Source: Chrysomallon squamiferum (taxonomy: Eukaryota; Mollusca; Gastropoda; Neomphalida; Peltospiridae). Taken from it: a stretch of 64,000 nucleotides of DNA. The stretch spans positions 7,000,446 to 7,064,445 of the forward strand of contig CM022677.1 of assembly GCA_012295275.1 (NCBI GenBank), in the 5' to 3' direction. Positions within the stretch are counted from its first letter, which is position 1, and each line of letters starts with the position of its first letter. This document shows positions 22,270 to 35,492 of the stretch, one piece after another. The notes beneath the pieces were generated by a model that saw nothing but the letters and a program-made list of their open reading frames with translations, had not been told where the DNA came from and searched no databases. Made by a program: the position numbers and the translations under genes.

Positions 22270-22400
22270 TAACAAGAAATGTTAACACATTGATGTGGTG
22301 GGCTGTTAATGTCTTTCAGGGGAATGTGGCTCAACTTGCCCTGGTTATTCAGAATGTTTTGCTTCTTTGCTTGTTTGCATGTTTGCAAGAAACAAACAAA
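22270..22400 (+). other. Weak exon-like segment, Cys-rich
   Basis: After TAATGTCTTTCAG on the plus strand, the frame reads GECGSTCPGYSECFASLLVC, which resembles the spacing of laminin/MEGF-type EGF modules. There is no matching donor or neighbouring plus-strand exon, and it lies opposite the Ig-EGF gene's first intron. It may be a captured exon fragment or chance. Confidence 0.15.
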
Positions 22401-22879
22401 ACATTGAATTCACTTCATACCTCCCACAATTTATATATAGTACACAATATATGCAATTCTCTGTAACAAGTCAAACAATTTAACATTTTCCAGTCAAAAC
22501 TTATCATGCATGATTAACTTTATAATGGATAAGTACTAAATAGTTAGGTAAGCCTGGTCTTCCTCTTTCATTTTTGGAAAGGTTTAATGATTGCTAATTC
22601 CTAACTTAGATACTGACCATTTATAAACTTTGCACCTTTGCAGTTTTGTTAAATCATTAGAAAAAATCATAACATACTCAGATTGAACTGTCAGTGTTTA
22701 ATTCAGCTGAGTAATGACTGAAGTGTGCAATCAAATACAGACTGAAGTGATCTCCAGGTAATGCAGTAAAATGCATGCTTACAGTGCTTTCCAGTTGTAT
22801 TCAAGATGCCAAATATTATAAAAGAAAGCATAAGTAAAGAAAGAAAGGTATATTTTTTTTGTCATCAGTTTGCATAGAT

Positions 22880-23050
22880 ACACTAAATTATTTCAGTACA
22901 CTGTCTGTAAGTACATTTCACTCTAATTTTATACCTTGCTGTAGGGAATGGCTGAATCAATTATTTAATACCAGCATATTTTTTAAAACACGGTCAAGAA
23001 TAAACATATTATCAACTGCTGAGGCACCTCAAATTTCAACTGTTTCAGAC
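22880..23050 (+). mobile_element. Possible LINE reverse-transcriptase C-terminal scrap
   Basis: The plus-strand frame reads TFHSNFIPCCREWLNQL...FKTRSRI. This recalls the Y.NSF.P...R.WN.LP...F......FK..I segment that ends the ORF2 of many jockey/CR1-like LINEs. Only about 50 codons are present, with no reverse-transcriptase motifs nearby, so the assignment is tentative. Confidence 0.25.
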
Positions 23051-23192
23051 AAGTTATATTATTTAGCTCTAAATATCAGATTCCAGTCATTGATAGTAAA
23101 GAGTTTTTGAACAGATAAAATCAATTCCAAGAATTTCCAGTTATTCCTCAATAAATAGTTTGGAATATAAAACTGACATGGAAAACACTCAC

Positions 23193-23264
23193 CTTCAACA
23201 GAGACCCAGGTGAAGATAAAAGTAATCACAGCAATGTGAAGAACAGTGCAATGATAAACCATTT
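23193..23264 (-). CDS. Ig-EGF gene: start codon and signal-peptide exon
   Basis: The minus strand has the acceptor TTTGTTCTTTCTACAG, then AAATGG with the start codon at 23262-23260, then 23 codons and the donor GTGAGT after 23193 (phase 1). The peptide MVYHCTVLHIAVITFIFTWV plus SVEG has a short N-region, a hydrophobic core and a small-residue end, which is a good secretion signal. It joins the Ig exon in phase. Because an acceptor lies two bases before the ATG, transcription must start in an upstream non-coding exon. Confidence 0.65.
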
Positions 23265-23269
23265 CTGTA

Positions 23270-26200
23270 GAAAGAACAAAGTTACATATTTTACTATCAG
23301 TAAACTTCTCTAAGGCTGAATATTTTTTCTATCGATAAGCTAAATTAAAACTATCATTAGTAATACATTAAATGATTAATAATACTGAAACATACATTAA
23401 GAGTCTTTCCTTCAGCAATGTGGACAGTTCCCATGGAACATTTTGTTCACTATAATTCATCTCAAATTAATATTCAAATTGCAGAGATCACTACCAAATT
23501 CTGAAATATCTGCATAATTTCTGTATCTATATTTTTCATAACATAAAATTCTGAAGACTGACCATAACTAAGATTTTTTCAAATGTATTACTGTGAGTGT
23601 GTGAAAAAGTTCTACTAGGAATTACTGACCAAAAAATGTTATTGACATTGTTGCTTATAACTTCAGAAACCCAGATCTATTTCATAAAACTAATTGATAA
23701 ATACTTTTATTATCTATTCCTTTTTATAACATAAAATTAAAAAGCTAATATATTGCACAAATTCAGTTTGTAATTTAAAATAATCATCAAATTAATAACA
23801 CTTTGTGCATAATTATTTCTTTAACCTTTTATTTTGTTAAAAATGTCCCATTACCTGGAAATGTTATAAAGGGTGAAAAATCTGAATGAAAAAATCTGAA
23901 TGATCTGAATGATCCATTTTTATTGAATTGGAGAAGATACATACATACATACATACATACATAATTTTTAAAATGGTTAAAAATGTTATTAAGTAGTCAG
24001 GTGTAATACTGATAATTTACAAATTCCAATAATAATTTCACAGACCAAATATGTTATAATATTGTCAGTTCATTTGAATTCACACATCAATAAAACTGAT
24101 ATATAGACCAGACAGCAAAAAACACCCCCAAAAAGTTAAAACCAAAATGACAATACATTAGATTTTCAAGCTTTATGACATACATGTTTAAATTTGTCAT
24201 CTCAGTATATTCTCTATGATGTTCAACCTATCCAAAATTCAAGATATATCTATTTGGCTAATGCATTATACTAACAGTTTTATACAAAATAACTGAAATA
24301 TTCCATCAAATTGTTTATCCATTAGTATTACTGTATTAGTATAATTAAAATCTCCCATTCTTTTGGTAACATAAAAATGTAAGTTGTTTTGGGAATTGAT
24401 AACGTTAAAGAAAGGAGTAGGCAATTGCTATGATAGATCAGAAGCAAAATCTGGAGCATAGGTGAATAGTTTTCTGCTACTAATGACTATTATTAGTAAG
24501 CATCAGTTGTGTGATCATAATTTAAGCAATGTTTAATGGAATTATCTAACAAGATAGATAGTGAAGCAAGGTTTTATATTGGGTTTCTTTTTTAGTTTAA
24601 TATATTTTATGGTTTGCAGAAATGAATGTGACAGATGTAATATTCCTACAACTAATGATTTTATGTACCTGAAGTTTGGACAGCAATTTGGCTGGTGGAG
24701 TCTACAATCAGAGCATTTATTGCTGAAAGCAGATCATCTTCACTTTGCAGAATTATTTCACAGGCACATTCAAAGTTACTAACATTCAGTAAAGAAAGCA
24801 GAGTGGGAACACTTATACAGTGTGACAATATAACTTTTTGTTTTGAAACTGCACAAATTTGAGATCAAAACAGAACTTAGTGAGGTGGTCTCACAGACTG
24901 TATATTCATAAGATTAACTCCTCCTCTTGAATTAAAGTGCTTAGACACAATCAGTTTAAGCCCAACATGTTTTGTAGTCATTCATTTCTCTTACTTGGAC
25001 ATGCACATTGTCTTATACAAGAACAGGGATTCTTAGTGACATCTTCATACTTCTTGCTGATTTTATTTACATTTCATCTTGATCACTGTTGAGTAGCAAC
25101 ATGCATCATTTGATGATGTCTTAAGATTTCTGAGTGGAGATGAAATAAATGTTCTTTTTTTTTTTTTTCTGGAGGGGGTTTATGGCCATAAGTCTTTCTC
25201 CACATTCAAGTAGTTCACACTGATAATACTAGAAAGGAGATTTCTTTGATATTTATACTTTTCTGAGTAATTCACTGATAATTTTTTCATTACCATCTTT
25301 AGCTAACAGACCTTGTTTCTTGTCATTGTGAATCCTGAACAAAAGTTCTTTATATATTTCTTAAACATCATTCGTGCTAGAATTATAGTGTATGAATAAT
25401 GACAGCAGGATGTACTCTAAATACACATAAAAATTACTTTTAAAAAGCTGTGTCCCTACCTATAAACTGGAGAAGCAATAAAAACATGAGGCTTATAGGC
25501 TCTAGCCACACATTAAAAAAGATTCATTAATAAAGTCATTATCAGCAGTACAAATTCAAGAAACAGTGTCACTTCATTCATTATTGTTGAAACAGTGTAT
25601 CTAAGTGTGTGAAATAATGATGGAAAGTTGTATTCAAAATGCAGATAACAAATAATGTTAAAATGTTTTAGTCAATAATTACTGTCAAAACAATTGCCTA
25701 CTCATTATACTATCATTTCAGAGAATGTTTTGACAAATGTACTCAAAGGCTTATGAACAACAAGTATGGTATAAAAGGTAGGAACTGAACCAATAATGTG
25801 AACTAACCTGTGTCTTTTACATATGCTAAGTTATCTTTGAATGTACATAACCAAATGATCATGTTAGAGATTCCCACATTTCTTGTACAGAAAAGTGAGA
25901 GATGCACTGATATAACATAATTTAATAAATTTTCAAAGATACAAACCGAGGGTTCCAGATGAACTCTTCCCTCAGAGATCTAAAAATGTCAGCTTCACAT
26001 TTGGTACTTCTCCCAAAAGAAGATATGAAAACAAAACTTTCAGTATAATAAAATGTTCAATGAATTTAAATGGATGGTTCACAACTGATTTTATATCTGT
26101 GACCTGAAAAGCAAATCAGCCTAAAAATTATGAAAACCATTTGACTTATTTTAGAAAAAAATAGATAAAAAAAAAATATATATATATATATCTTGTTATA

Positions 26201-27400
26201 CTTTTTATTTATTTATTTATTTGTAAGTATTTTGTTGAATACATTGTAATATCTGTTTTCTACTGCAGTAAAAATGAACTTAATTTTATTCATATTAAAA
26301 AAGAAACAAAAAAACCCATCATTAATATAGTACACTTTATGACTTTCTTGTATAGTATTTTTCTATATGTTCTGCTTGAATGAGTCCACACCAGACCTGA
26401 ATAAACATTTTATAAATATTGGTATTACAATATTAATTCAATTCTGATTGCATTAAAGGTTTTCTGACACAGGAAAGATAAATATTTGTCATATATATTT
26501 TCATGTATAGTGTACTGAAATAGTTTATTTGTCATAATATACTGAAGTCAAAACATATTATTTTCATTACAGGAAAACTGTAATCGTTATTATATAAATA
26601 ACTGTCTCATGAATAAAATTAAAGTTTATAATGTAAGGTCTATTTAAAACAAATCTCACATGAATAAAAATGGTAAGAATAAATTATGAATTTTCATTTG
26701 AATTTAGAGCCTAAATACGAAACTGTAAACTATTTAATTACTGAGTCTAATAATAATAGAATCATTTGTTACTTGTTACTACCCCTGTAGAATATGTGGA
26801 AAGTCATTGACATATTCATAAAATAATAATAATAATAATAATAATAAATAATAAAAAAATAAAAAATCTTATAAAATGCAAGATGGATTGATTTACTCAT
26901 TTTCATGGATGGCTTATAAACCACTCAAGATGATTTAGAATGAAAAGGAGCCTGAAGATGTTTTGAACTCAAAATGGTATAAAATCTCTAGAGGTATATA
27001 CTGGAAAAAAATAAGTTTATAAAATAAAAATTAACAACTATACATCTACATATGCATAATTTTAAACAGAACAAAATAATGGAAAGGTAAATTTGGTCAT
27101 ACAACAAATATTTTACATGGGTCTTTCTACAAACAGAAAGAAACATGTTACCAAAATACAAAAAAAGGTCTGCTCAAATTGTTTTGTGATGTAATAGTTG
27201 CACCAAATTGATATCATGTGATGTCAAAGTAAGATTTGCTGCAAATGATAACCCAATACTTAAAACAACTATCTGACATACTTTTATACAAAAGTTTACA
27301 ACATCAGAAAAACAGATAAACTGTGTACATCTAAGAAGAAAAAATTCCACATTGAAGTTAACTGAAATGTCATGAGTTGATATCATTACTTATTGTTTTT
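23270..27400. other. AT-rich stretch between signal exon and PIN-like relic
   Basis: If the 29.1 kb exon belongs to the gene, this is its first intron. It holds a CATA array at 23,939-23,962, a poly-T run at 25,156-25,170, a TA run at 26,174-26,192 and a TAA array at 26,824-26,855. The open frame at 24,561 is not recognisable. I see no other gene. Confidence 0.55.
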
Positions 27401-27439
27401 CTGCTGACATGTTTTTTCATTCTTCTATCACCAAGAAAC

Positions 27440-28550
27440 TCACAAGTGGCAGGGAATGATGTACCCTATGAAACTTTACTTTCCTATCAATGATCAATAT
27501 GTATTCCAGTGACCCAACATGCATCCCTCTACTCTGACCTAATTTGTAATCTTGCATACAGACAAAATTTCAGCAATCTTTGCATTCAACCAACCCATTT
27601 TTGGAAGGTATTGGAGATCATGAATGGGCAGCTATTTGAAAGATATCAGCTTGTTACTGGATAGCTTTCATACACTGTTGAATGTTCTTGATGATATCGA
27701 TACACTCATGCATGGTTCAGAACTTATTCTTAAGGTTCTGTATGAAGTGAATGCAATAAAGCACATGATGAGTGAAAAGGGAATACAAAGAATTTTCTGC
27801 AAACATTTTTTGGTTGAAAAATGTCTGAATTTCATGCTGTCCATTGAAGTGATGGATGGTGACCTGAGTTTTGCTAATTATGTTAAATCCTGGGAGGAAA
27901 CATTTAACTAATCAATGTCAGATTAGATACTATCGACAGATCTGACACAGTGAAGTTAAACAAGCCATTGTAAAGACAAATTTTCATTGTGATCTGGGGT
28001 AAGTAAACTGTATTTAATGAGATCTTTCAAGTCTGTTGGATGTCTTGGATGAGGCAGTGGGATGACGAGGAGCAATGTACCTTGTGCACAGTATTATCTC
28101 CAGTCTGCTATTTATATAAGGCTGTGATGCAGTATTTCAATAAACAAACCACAATTCTTATCGAGGAAGACACAGACCTACTCATTATTATATTGTATCA
28201 TATGGATCTTGTATCATATATACACTTTTGTTCTGACAACAAATCAAGAAACCAACTTCGGGTTTATATTTTCTAAAATGTTGTTAGGTGATAATTTTTA
28301 TTTTCAACATGTTTTACATACATTTACTTGGTGTGATACTTTATCTTGCATTTTGTGGGTTGGAAAAAAGACATGCTTTGAAAAAAACTTGTAAAAAAAA
28401 AAGAATTCTGACATTGAAACTGTACTTGATACAAATGACTGGGACTGGAAATGTGAAAACAACCAATTCAAATCAATAAACATACAAAAAATGTTGCACA
28501 GGACAATGCTACCAATCTGAAATATCCATAAACTGATTTTTGAATGCTTC
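27440..28550 (+). pseudogene. Relic of a multicopy invertebrate gene family (PIN-like)
   Basis: In order on the plus strand are INMYSSDPTCI (about 27,495-27,530), then an open 95-codon stretch at 27,624-27,911. The stretch contains SFHTLLNVLDDIDTLMHGSE, YEVNAIKHMMSEKGIQRIF and KHFLVEKCLNFMLSIEV. Next come ILIEEDTDLLIIILYHMDL (about 28,155-28,210) and, after shifts, HTFTWCDTLS...GKKTCFEKNL (28,315-28,395). I recognise this as a family with many copies in spider and mollusc genomes, with signatures FHTLM.FLG.IG.LM.GSGL...VY..NAV.HMLSGKA, EDTDLLVLL and GCDTTS...GKG. The EDTDLL segment looks like a PIN/nuclease-type Asp cluster. Its function is unknown to me, and it may be transposon-derived. Stops and shifts show decay. 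Confidence 0.6.
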
Positions 28551-28759
28551 ATACATATACCATACTAATGAAAGATGCATACTGGATCTATTCAGCAACC
28601 TGGAACTCCAAATTTTAGGGGTCTAGTTCAGGAATAATGCGAAACAGGGTTTATAAAGATTGATATGACATTTGTTTGTTTGGGGTTTGGGGGTTTTTGG
28701 TAGGGGGGGCTTTGTTGTTTTTGGTTTACATTTGTTTTTTATTGTTATTTTTGTTATTC

Positions 28760-28763
<4 letters not shown>

Positions 28764-28805
<42 letters not shown>

Positions 28806-28806
28806 T
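28764..28806. repeat. (ATT)n microsatellite
   Basis: About 14 trinucleotides. They give a poly-Tyr or poly-Leu frame without meaning. Confidence 0.95.
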
Positions 28807-29088
28807 AAATGCTGAAGAAAGAAAACCGAGATGTAGCTACATGATATCCTTACACTGACTTACTACAAATTCAGAGTCGATCAATACAATTTTAACGCGG
28901 TTTCAGGGGTTTGTGATTGTCAGTATCTTGCTGTTACTGACGATAGACATTTTCAACAATAATGATAATATATCAAGTACAGTTTTAATTATTCTATGAT
29001 TTACACAACGCACTCTGCGATTAATTTACAAAGAATGTAATTATTTATGAAATAGGTGCGTTTATTATATTAAAGAAATGTACTTACC

Positions 29089-29132
29089 CATAATAAGCTA
29101 CCCATAGAATCCTGAATCCACTGATAGAATGC
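29089..29132 (-). other. Candidate 5' UTR exon of the Ig-EGF gene
   Basis: On the minus strand a tract ending TCTATTATTTTCAG precedes 29132. A 44-nt segment ending TTATTATGG is followed by the strong donor GTAAGT after 29089. It lies upstream of the signal exon, whose acceptor demands a non-coding leader. If spliced there, a short upstream ATG frame (MGSLLW...) would precede the main start in another frame. The join crosses nearly 6 kb and is inference only. The exon may also extend further 5'. Confidence 0.3.
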
Positions 29133-29379
29133 TGAAAATAATAGACTGGTTTAACTTCAAAGTTACTCTGTTGCGATTTTGGGGGATTTTTTTTTTTTAT
29201 TCTATTTGTTACATATTGTATCTGGGTTATTCATAAAACGGGCAGACTGAAAATTTGTATGTCAATACAATATTAGTAATATATATAATATACTTATGCC
29301 TAGTGAGAATTAAAAATAGATGACTGTCAAAACCATTATGCAACACATTATTCGTTCATAGTTCTTTAGTTGTACTCTG

Positions 29380-29410
<31 letters not shown>

Positions 29411-31000
29411 AGAGTCAGTTACTTGAGTTTAGAATCATCACCTGATTAGAAGTACATGCTGCCACCAGTATTAAGACTGGAAGAAAATAATGTCATATGT
29501 AAATAATTATTTGATAAACACATCAAGCAGGCTGCATGCGCATTGTTACCAAACACGTTTCAAATATAAAGATGTAAACCTCTGTACATGAAATGTATGA
29601 AGCCTCTTGTCCACGTACTTGAGGAGTAACAAAACAAAATAAATAAATAAATAAATAAATAAATACTGCAAAAACATGGTTATCATCACTAAATTAGCAG
29701 TGACATTAATCATGTGCAATGGAAAAGTACATTTTCCTACAATCAGTGCATGGCGATGTGCAAACTTTATTCTTACAACATAAGAAGCAAAGGAATGACT
29801 TATCTCAGCACTGCTATAATGTAGAAGTTCTAACTGATTATAACCCTTGCAAACAAATGAATTTACAAGGATTTATATTCTCATAAGGCTAAGGCCGTGT
29901 TGAGTACTTTCTACAGTTCAGGATTTTTATCTGTTACAGGAGAAAAGAAAAAGAAGAAACTAAAAAAAAAAAAAAAAACGTAATAATAATAGTAATAGTA
30001 ATAATAATAAACCTCTTGTTACACTATAATAATATTTCCTATGTCATAATAATGTGCATTTTAAACATGCTGAAATTGGCAATTACATATTTGTTTGTTT
30101 GAGCTTACTTCATTTCATGTCAATCATAAACCAGTCTAAGCACAGCAGAAAGTATTCTAGATGAGAAGTCGAACTGAAAAACACCTCTGAGCAAAAAGTC
30201 ATTAAAGTCATCAGAAGATCACCAAGTGAAATGAATGATGTAGTTTATTTCTCTACAAAAACTGAGAATTACAGTTATAATTTTCGAATCCAACAGGATT
30301 TTAACTGTACTAATGACTTTTGGGAAAAAATGCATTACATCTAATGCTTACTCATTTAGAAAGTGAGAAACTCACAGACCTGCTGCTGTTGCATGCAGCA
30401 ATGGCACTTATACTTAGATGCATTTCAATATGATAGTGTTTATGTAATTCAAAACAATTATTATCCCTGAAAACAATTTTAAAGTTCTCACTGATTAAAT
30501 ATTTTGCATATTTTCATGTGAATTGCTGAAATATTTTGACACAATTACAGAATCTCACTGTCACTTAAATACAACTACAGCTACTGCATAGTAGTGTACT
30601 GGTCATGATGCTAAAAAAATAATTACCAAAACAATTCTATAGTATGTTTGGACCTTTTAAAGTTTATTAATCAGTCATAATTCCAAATTAGTCAATACAC
30701 CACCATTAAATGCTGATTTATTTAGTATCGGGATTCACATGTTAGTTTTTGATTTGGGTTAACAAAACTAGCAAGAAATTTTATTGGGAAATTGATGGCT
30801 AGTATGTAAAATTTGTAATTTAGCATGAAATGCTGACATCCATTAATTTCATGCTCATATACAAAAAAGACTGAGTGCTGAGTAAAATTAAAAAAAAAAA
30901 TAATAATTTAAAAATAACAATAATTCAGGTCGCCTGAATATAGATCATTCACTGAATTTACTAAATTCACTAAAATTATTTTATTTAAAACTAGTAGTAA
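29380..31000. other. AT-rich intergenic stretch
   Basis: Holds an ATT array (29,382-29,410), an AAAT array (29,637-29,664), an A-run (29,960-29,979) and AT-rich filler. The promoter of the Ig-EGF gene could lie near its start but I cannot point to a core element. No gene is seen. Confidence 0.5.
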
Positions 31001-31010
31001 GTTGGGGTAA

Positions 31011-31825
31011 ATCTGGCTTCAGGGCAATTCTGGCCTCCGAGGTGTATTATGACTTGCAGCCGCTATACTGCATTTTGAGGTTTCAAAAGTGAGTGTTATT
31101 TTTTAGTCCTATAGACATAAGGTTAGTGATAAATTATAACAGGTGAACATATGATCGATTTTTAAGTTCAGCAGAAGAAACTTGATTAATATGTGATAAT
31201 TAGGCAAGAAATATGCTTTTTATTTTACTCCACCACTTCGGGCAATAAAATCAAAAGGATGAGATATACTGAGGCATTGACAGAAGAAGAAAGTGTCAAG
31301 AGGTATGAAGAAGAGTTGGCAGAGAAAAAGAAGAAAGAGGAAGAAAAGGCAAAGAAAGCAAATGTTTTAGAGGCAAAATTACAACAACAAAAAATAGAAG
31401 ATACCAAAGTCAAAACGGCAGTTCAATTTGAATGCTACAGCAGAACCGGTGGATGCAGCCAAAGAAAACGTTGATGGTGATGAGCCTGAACTAGAAGACA
31501 GAGATGTAGTACATACACAAGAAAAATGTGAACTCTGTGGCAGAATTGATGATGGAATGAATTCTGACGAGTTCATAGGATGTGACGGGTGCCCAAATTG
31601 GTATTGTCTTGATTCTTACTCAATTCTTGAAATCCCAACTGGTGCCGACTTTAAAGATAGTATTGTGTGATATTTGTCAAAGAGTTCAGTTTACTGAAGT
31701 TTTGAATTTGACTTGTATTACGATTAGGACTAATTATTATTAGTAGTAAACAATGATTATATAGCAATAATCAGTAAAATAAATTTGAGGACCAAACTAC
31801 TCATGAATGTGGGGGCCAGAATGAC
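31011..31825 (+). mobile_element. 3' part of a DNA transposon with PHD-finger tail
   Basis: On the plus strand KIKRMRYTEALTEEESVKRY leads into a Glu/Lys-rich coiled segment (31,255-31,400). After a frame change, EKCELCGRIDD...EFIGCDGCPNWYCL (31,525-31,610) follows, and after another, VLCDICQ. The Cys pairs CELC, CDGC and CDIC are those of a PHD zinc finger. An acidic/basic coiled segment followed by a PHD finger is the C-terminal layout of some pogo/Tigger-like transposases of invertebrates. ATTCTGGCC at 31,027-31,035 and GGCCAGAAT at 31,814-31,822 form a 9-bp inverted pair around it and may be parts of terminal repeats. The DDE catalytic domain is missing. Confidence 0.5.
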
Positions 31826-31829
31826 TATT

Positions 31830-32745
31830 TTATTTATTATTTTAAGTAGTATTATTGGAATTAGTGTTGTTGTTTTTATCGTTAATGTCATTATGTCAGT
31901 ATTACAGTCGTCATTATAAAGAAAGAAACAATTATCAACAAATAAACAGATAGAGAGATAGACACACACATACACAGACATACACACATAGGAAAGAACT
32001 AGTTTGGTATACATGTTTGCATTAGAGGATAGTTATATACGTAAGTTGATATCAGTGAGATGGTGTTTATGTATATAGTTAAATAATAGACAGATAGATA
32101 CATTAATGGACATAGAGATAGACAGACATTTTACATTTTATAGGCAAATGAACTTGTAAGAAAATGTTTGTACATGCATTATTATGTAATATCACATTGA
32201 CCTCGCTTTTCACAACTTTTCTTTTATTGGACATTTTAATTATTCAGTTCAGTTTTGGGCTTTTCTATCTGTCTGTGTGTCTGTAAGTCTGTCTATGGAT
32301 TTATCTCTATATATGTCTGTCTGTCTCACTTTCCATCTATCTGTCTGTCTGTAAGTCTGTCTATGGATTTATCTCTATATATGTCTGTCTGTCTCACTCT
32401 CCATCTATCTGTCTGTCTGTCTGTCTATACACCTACCTATCTACCTCTCAGATTACAGTGATAAGTGCAGGTGTCGCTGTAATTAAAACTTCAGTAAAAG
32501 AAATGATAAACACTGCAGAAAACATTGATAAGAAAGCAGCGATGATATTTTATCTCACTGGGAGGATTCTGTGTATGCCTAAAATACTGAAGGATCTTAG
32601 ATATTAATATTAATATTAATAAATTTACTTATTTATTTATTTGTCCCTGTAAACGGCAAATGAAATGTCCTTTGTATTGCAGTAATGAAAAAAATAATGT
32701 TCTTGTTATTATGATGAACGCTGTTTACCACATATAATAGACTGT
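31830..32745. other. Non-coding stretch with TCTG/TATC-type tetranucleotide tract
   Basis: GTCT and ATCT tetramers dominate 32,262-32,445. Within this, a 69-bp phrase containing AAGTCTGTCTATGGATTTAT occurs twice. GATA/GACA runs lie at 31,945-31,990 and 32,090-32,130. No gene is seen. Confidence 0.65.
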
Positions 32746-32747
32746 GT

Positions 32748-33840
32748 TTTCAATACATATTACCGCTATGCCTCTGTTTACAACATAAAACATGTAACAT
32801 AAATAGCGATGGCGGTACTGAAGTTGCATGTTATTTTCATAACGCCGTGTAAAATTACTCCTACTTAGCTGTTCTGTCAAACACGTTCTGTTAATAAAAT
32901 ATCACATTAATATGGAAGAGTTCTCGACATTTTGGATTTCACATATAATTCTACTGTTGTTTATAAAAACACACTAACCCGAAACCCCAATCTATATTTC
33001 TGAATGTACACAGTTTTCACAGTAAAATCAAGCAGTAAAAAAAGATCGAATATTGTTTTTTCGTGGGGTTTTTCTCTCTTCCGGACAGTACCATTTTTAT
33101 AATTCCATACAAAGCGTTGGAGAAAGATGAAGGTGGTTTTCATTAATTACCCCACAGCTTGCATTTTTTATGTTTTCTGGTAGTTAATATTTAACAAGTA
33201 TATTTTAATAAATTTTAATAAAACATCGTTTGTTTTGTGAAGAAACGTTTGGGTGAAACTTGTGAAGACAAGTCTGGCTGTGCAGACGTGTAGCTGACTG
33301 TCTGGATAACACGTGTTTCATAAAAAAAAAAATCTTTTGGCCAGTTTTGTTCTTTCAAAATCAGTGTCGAGCCATGATACAATTCGTATTTTGAGTGTTT
33401 ACTAAAACACGAAACTTTGACGTACAGTGCAGTTTTCTAGACGTAATTTGTGACGCTGGACAGAGTTTACTTTTTTTTTTAAAACAAATAAGATTTCACT
33501 TTTATATGAATAAACTGAGGTTCAACCAAAAATAGAATGTTATAGTATAAATAATCTATGCCTGAAATAATCATTAAGAAAGAGTAAGATTTACTTCACA
33601 GTAAAGACAATGTTTTAATAGGATGAATCAATTTCGTCTAGCTGACTAAAAACATCCTCGTATCTCATAAAACACTAGGCCAGGAGGCCAGGCATGTATT
33701 CTATGATGTAACTTAAAAATTATAATATTAACTATCACGTTATTTTCACTCAGTATCAATTTATAATATAAACGTCGCTGGTTTTATGATTGCTCAATGC
33801 CGTTATAAAATGAAAAGGTCAGATCCAGATTAATGTGATG
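32748..33840. repeat. Direct segmental duplication, copy 1 (partner 35,493-37,075)
   Basis: Shared text includes TATGCCTCTGTT, AACATGTAACATAAATAG, TTCTCGACATTTTGGATTTC, CTAACCCGAAACCCCAATCT, GAAGAAACGTTTGGGTGAAA, GGATAACACGTGTTTCATAA, TATCTCATAAAACACTAG and ATATAAACGTCGCTG, in the same order and orientation. Divergence is modest. No coding frame is conserved between copies. The conserved block around 33,240-33,330 (a hairpin-prone ACTTGTGAAGACAAGT) is the best-preserved part. Confidence 0.85.
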
Positions 33841-34424
33841 TTTGATTAATAGCAGAAAAGATTTCACTAAAAAGCTCTGTGTGGTGCTGAAAACTGAGTT
33901 TTTACTTTATAAGAATCAATTCATTTTTGTTTATAAGTTGATAATAAATGATGTTCAGGTAGATTTATGATGAGCGATATTTTCACAGTTAATTTGAAAT
34001 TTAACGAATATATTTACTGTTATTAAAAGTATCAAAACTATTCTGTAAAAACCGATAAAATTCCTCTAACTGTATCCAAGATTATACTGACAATTTATAT
34101 ATATATATATATTATCAGTATTTGTTATGATGCAAAACAGAGGTGAACTTAATAAAATATCAATGTTAACAGTGGTGCTGTTACTAAGATAGAACCTAAT
34201 TTTCACTCAATTTATTCGTTTAAGCTCCACAGCTGCACTAAATAAAAACGTAAATTCTGTCAAGCAGTCTTAAATATTTAAAAAAAAAAAAAAACTGCAC
34301 TCATCCAAACTAAATATGGCATTATACATATAAGTTAAATTATTAACCGATAAAATATTGGTTACTGTATTTAAAAACCTTTTTTTGAAAACCTCTGTAT
34401 ATCTCAAAAAAGAAGAAAAAAGTA

Positions 34425-34640
<216 letters not shown>

Positions 34641-34879
34641 GTATAGAACTAGAGATGCTATGAGATCAATATTCTCTTATTTAGAGATTTTAAAAGAAAA
34701 GGTGTTTTTACAGGAAATGTTGAGGTTAATACGTTATGTCTCTCACAGGTCTACTTATACAGATAATTAATCTATATAAAATATAAATTTTCAATATCTC
34801 AGTGATTAAAATTGCGTAACGCCGAACAGATAAAGAAAATAACACGTTAGTTTTTAATCAGTCATATTTTTATTTGTAT

Positions 34880-35490
34880 AAACTTTGCCACGTATTAGAA
34901 AGAAAAAACAAGCAAACACATATATATGTATATAATAATAATAATAATAATAAACATCAAAAAAAAAAAGGGGGAAAAGAAACATTAAGCGCAGTTTATA
35001 CGGCAAAATATATTCATTTCAAAATCGTCCCCTTTTCCTGTATTTTTTTTTTTAATTTGTTTTCATTTATTCAAGGTATATTAGGTAGACTGTGCCGTAA
35101 GCAGAAATTCATTAAAGAAATGTTTCTCATTTTTGTTTACATAAAATTATAAAGGTGAAAATGAGCCAGACATTTATTTGAGAAGCTCAATGAATAATAA
35201 TAATAATAAATAAATAAATAAATAAGCAATTATGGCTTACATTTATTATGTTATAATGTAGGTCAGAGGTGTATATTGAAAATATAAAATGTCACATTTT
35301 TCTACAGTTAAAACTAAATCTCTGAAACTGTTAATTAAAACAAAAATAACATAAAATGCTGCAGGGAAATAGAGAGTTGTGTACCCTTTTTTGAACAGTA
35401 GCTGACGAGTTGATACTTGGCTTATATTCTACTGGAATAATTTAGAAACTGAGAAATAGAGCGAGTTAGATTTCCAGATTCATGTTTTTA
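34880..35490. other. AT-rich spacer between the two duplication copies
   Basis: Holds TAA arrays (34,934-34,952; 35,194-35,225) and A/T runs. I see no gene. Confidence 0.6.
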
Positions 35491-35492
35491 AT

